From Klebsiella pneumoniae (GTDB lineage: Bacteria; Pseudomonadota; Gammaproteobacteria; Pseudomonadales; Azotimanducaceae), in assembly GCA_945878745.1 (NCBI GenBank), contig CAMDVY010000210.1:1-5925 (forward strand): a stretch of DNA of 5,925 bases, given 5' to 3'. The translations under genes were made by a program, and so were the position numbers. Under the pieces are notes generated by a model, which was not told where the DNA came from, made no database searches, and saw only the letters and a program-made list of their open reading frames with translations. Below are positions 4,834-5,925 of this stretch, one piece after another (position 1 is the stretch's first letter; the number at the start of each line of letters is the position of its first letter).

Positions 4834-5925
4834 TCACCGCGCCAAACGAACTGCGCGCTGAGTATCTGACGGACCCCGTAGGATTGCCGTTGGAAATTCC
4901 TCGCCTTTCATGGTGCTCGGGCGATGCAAGACCTGCAGAAATGCAAACCGCTTGGCAGGTACAGGCGGCATCGAGCCAGGCGACACTGGTGGCACTGCCG
5001 GATCTGTGGGATAGCGGGATCGTCGAAGGCTCCGACAATCTGGCCGTCCTCTATGGTGGTCTCGGCGTGAGCGCCCAGACCTGTGTGTACTGGCGCGTGC
5101 GCACCTTTGACAGTGATGGATTGGCAAGTGAGTGGAGTGAGACCGCCCACTTCGAGTTTGCTCTGGCTGAGCACGGCTTTTGTGCCGACTGGATTGCAGC
5201 ACCACTGCACGGCACGCGCACCGTGGGCACGCCGGTACCCTTGTTGCGCCGGCGTTTTCGGGTGGCTGAGACGGGCTCCAAAGCTCGGCTGTACATCGCG
5301 GTCCTGGGAGCCTGCCGAATCTGGATCAATGAAACGGAACTGGATGTCTCCGAAGTCCCTTCCGGCTACACCAATTATCGAAAGCGCATCCAGTATCGGT
5401 CACTCTGTGTGGATGGACTCGTCAAATCTGGCGCCAACTCGCTGACCGTATTGCTGGCAGATGGCTGGCATACCGGGTTTGCCGACGGCGACACGCGTGA
5501 GCACTTTGGTGCCAGACCGCAACTGCTTGCACGGCTCACTATTGATTCGAAGGATGGGCCACCTGTAGAAATCACGTCGGATTCCCATTGGGAGTGGCGA
5601 GTTTCACCGCTGATCCGCGGAGATATCAACGCAGGCGCCAGCATCGACGGGCGTGCGTTTGGTAATCACCCGGACTATCTGCGCCAGAAACGCCAGTGGC
5701 TGCCCATTGAGATCCTCTCGCCAACCGAGGCCAGCCTCGTTGCGTGGGCGCACGATGGGGTCCGGCCGTTGACACAGCGAATCGTCGGCTCGATACAGCG
5801 AAAAAGCCCGCTGCGCCCGGGTGAACGGCGATGGTGGATCACTTTTCCAGAAGCAGTACTCGGTCGCGTGCACGTGTCATTGCAGGGTCAGTCAGGCACG
5901 CACATTCGATTGCGATATGCGGCTT
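4830..5925 (+). CDS. Alpha-L-rhamnosidase (GH78), N-terminal part, cut by window end
   Basis: The frame from ATG 4830 stays open to the right edge: 365 codons without a stop. GH78 enzymes release terminal alpha-L-rhamnose from plant glycosides, polysaccharides or glycolipids. Visible parts: an N-terminal Fn3-like domain (about 1-110) with LRAEYLTDPVGL (8-19), PRLSW (24-28), LWDSG (59-63), YWRVRTFDSDG (87-97) and EWSE (101-104); the junction DWIAAP (120-125); then the Bac_rhamnosid_N-type beta domain with LLRRRFRV (138-145), RLYIAVLG (153-160), GYTNYRKRIQY (179-189), LLADGWHTG (208-216) and W-x-W...SPLIRGDINAG (254-269). The catalytic (alpha/alpha)6 barrel with the acid Glu lies beyond the window. 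There is no signal peptide, so the substrate must be imported. Near 333-365, where GH78 proteins usually have a DFGQN-like strand, this one reads WWITFPEAVLGRVHVS, a divergent form. The start overlaps the hydrolase stop (ATGA) with no clear Shine-Dalgarno, so translation is probably coupled. Confidence 0.9.
   Translation, partial: MITAPNELRAEYLTDPVGLPLEIPRLSWCSGDARPAEMQTAWQVQAASSQATLVALPDLWDSGIVEGSDNLAVLYGGLGVSAQTCVYWRVRTFDSDGLASEWSETAHFEFALAEHGFCADWIAAPLHGTRTVGTPVPLLRRRFRVAETGSKARLYIAVLGACRIWINETELDVSEVPSGYTNYRKRIQYRSLCVDGLVKSGANSLTVLLADGWHTGFADGDTREHFGARPQLLARLTIDSKDGPPVEITSDSHWEWRVSPLIRGDINAGASIDGRAFGNHPDYLRQKRQWLPIEILSPTEASLVAWAHDGVRPLTQRIVGSIQRKSPLRPGERRWWITFPEAVLGRVHVSLQGQSGTHIRLRYAA

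Noticed and set aside
5083..5445. Plus-strand frame of 120 codons inside the rhamnosidase
   Set aside because: It overlaps the GH78 frame that is open from 4830 to the edge and carries clear family motifs.

Overview
The window reads as bacterial chromosomal DNA, moderately GC-rich, with compact genes and Shine-Dalgarno/overlap architecture. The gene styles (a LysR regulator, a Rieske oxygenase-like protein, an intracellular GH78 rhamnosidase) fit a proteobacterium, probably a gammaproteobacterium of soil or sea. That placement is an inference, not something the sequence proves. No RNA gene, insertion sequence, integrase or CRISPR array was found.

Layout: (1) 2-1741, the C-terminal part of isoleucyl-tRNA synthetase, of the eukaryote-like IleRS2 type. 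(2) 1801-2619, an unusual 272-residue Rieske protein whose domain order is the reverse of ordinary ring-hydroxylating oxygenases: a complete mononuclear-iron motif lies at the N-terminus and the 2Fe-2S Rieske motif at the C-terminus. (3) 2620-3029, a 410-base stretch without a secure gene but full of structure: a perfect 13-bp inverted repeat with a G-rich loop, a purine-strand repeat region with two exact 18-bp tandem copies, a possible broken small basic gene on the minus strand, and a cluster of GTTACC/GGTAAC motifs that includes a 17-bp palindrome with LysR-box geometry. (4) 3030-5925, an apparent operon on the plus strand: LysR regulator, alpha/beta-hydrolase, and an alpha-L-rhamnosidase (GH78) that runs off the right edge. 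The three genes are joined by stop/start overlaps, with a 5-codon relay ORF between the first two.

How the genes may work together: the LysR-hydrolase-rhamnosidase unit looks like a small, substrate-controlled module for breaking down a rhamnosylated and perhaps esterified natural product inside the cell. The upstream Rieske protein may oxidise an aglycone-type substrate, but it is separated from the operon by the structured intergenic region and may be unrelated. The most interesting items are the domain-swapped Rieske oxygenase candidate, the structured intergenic region, and the stop-start relay.
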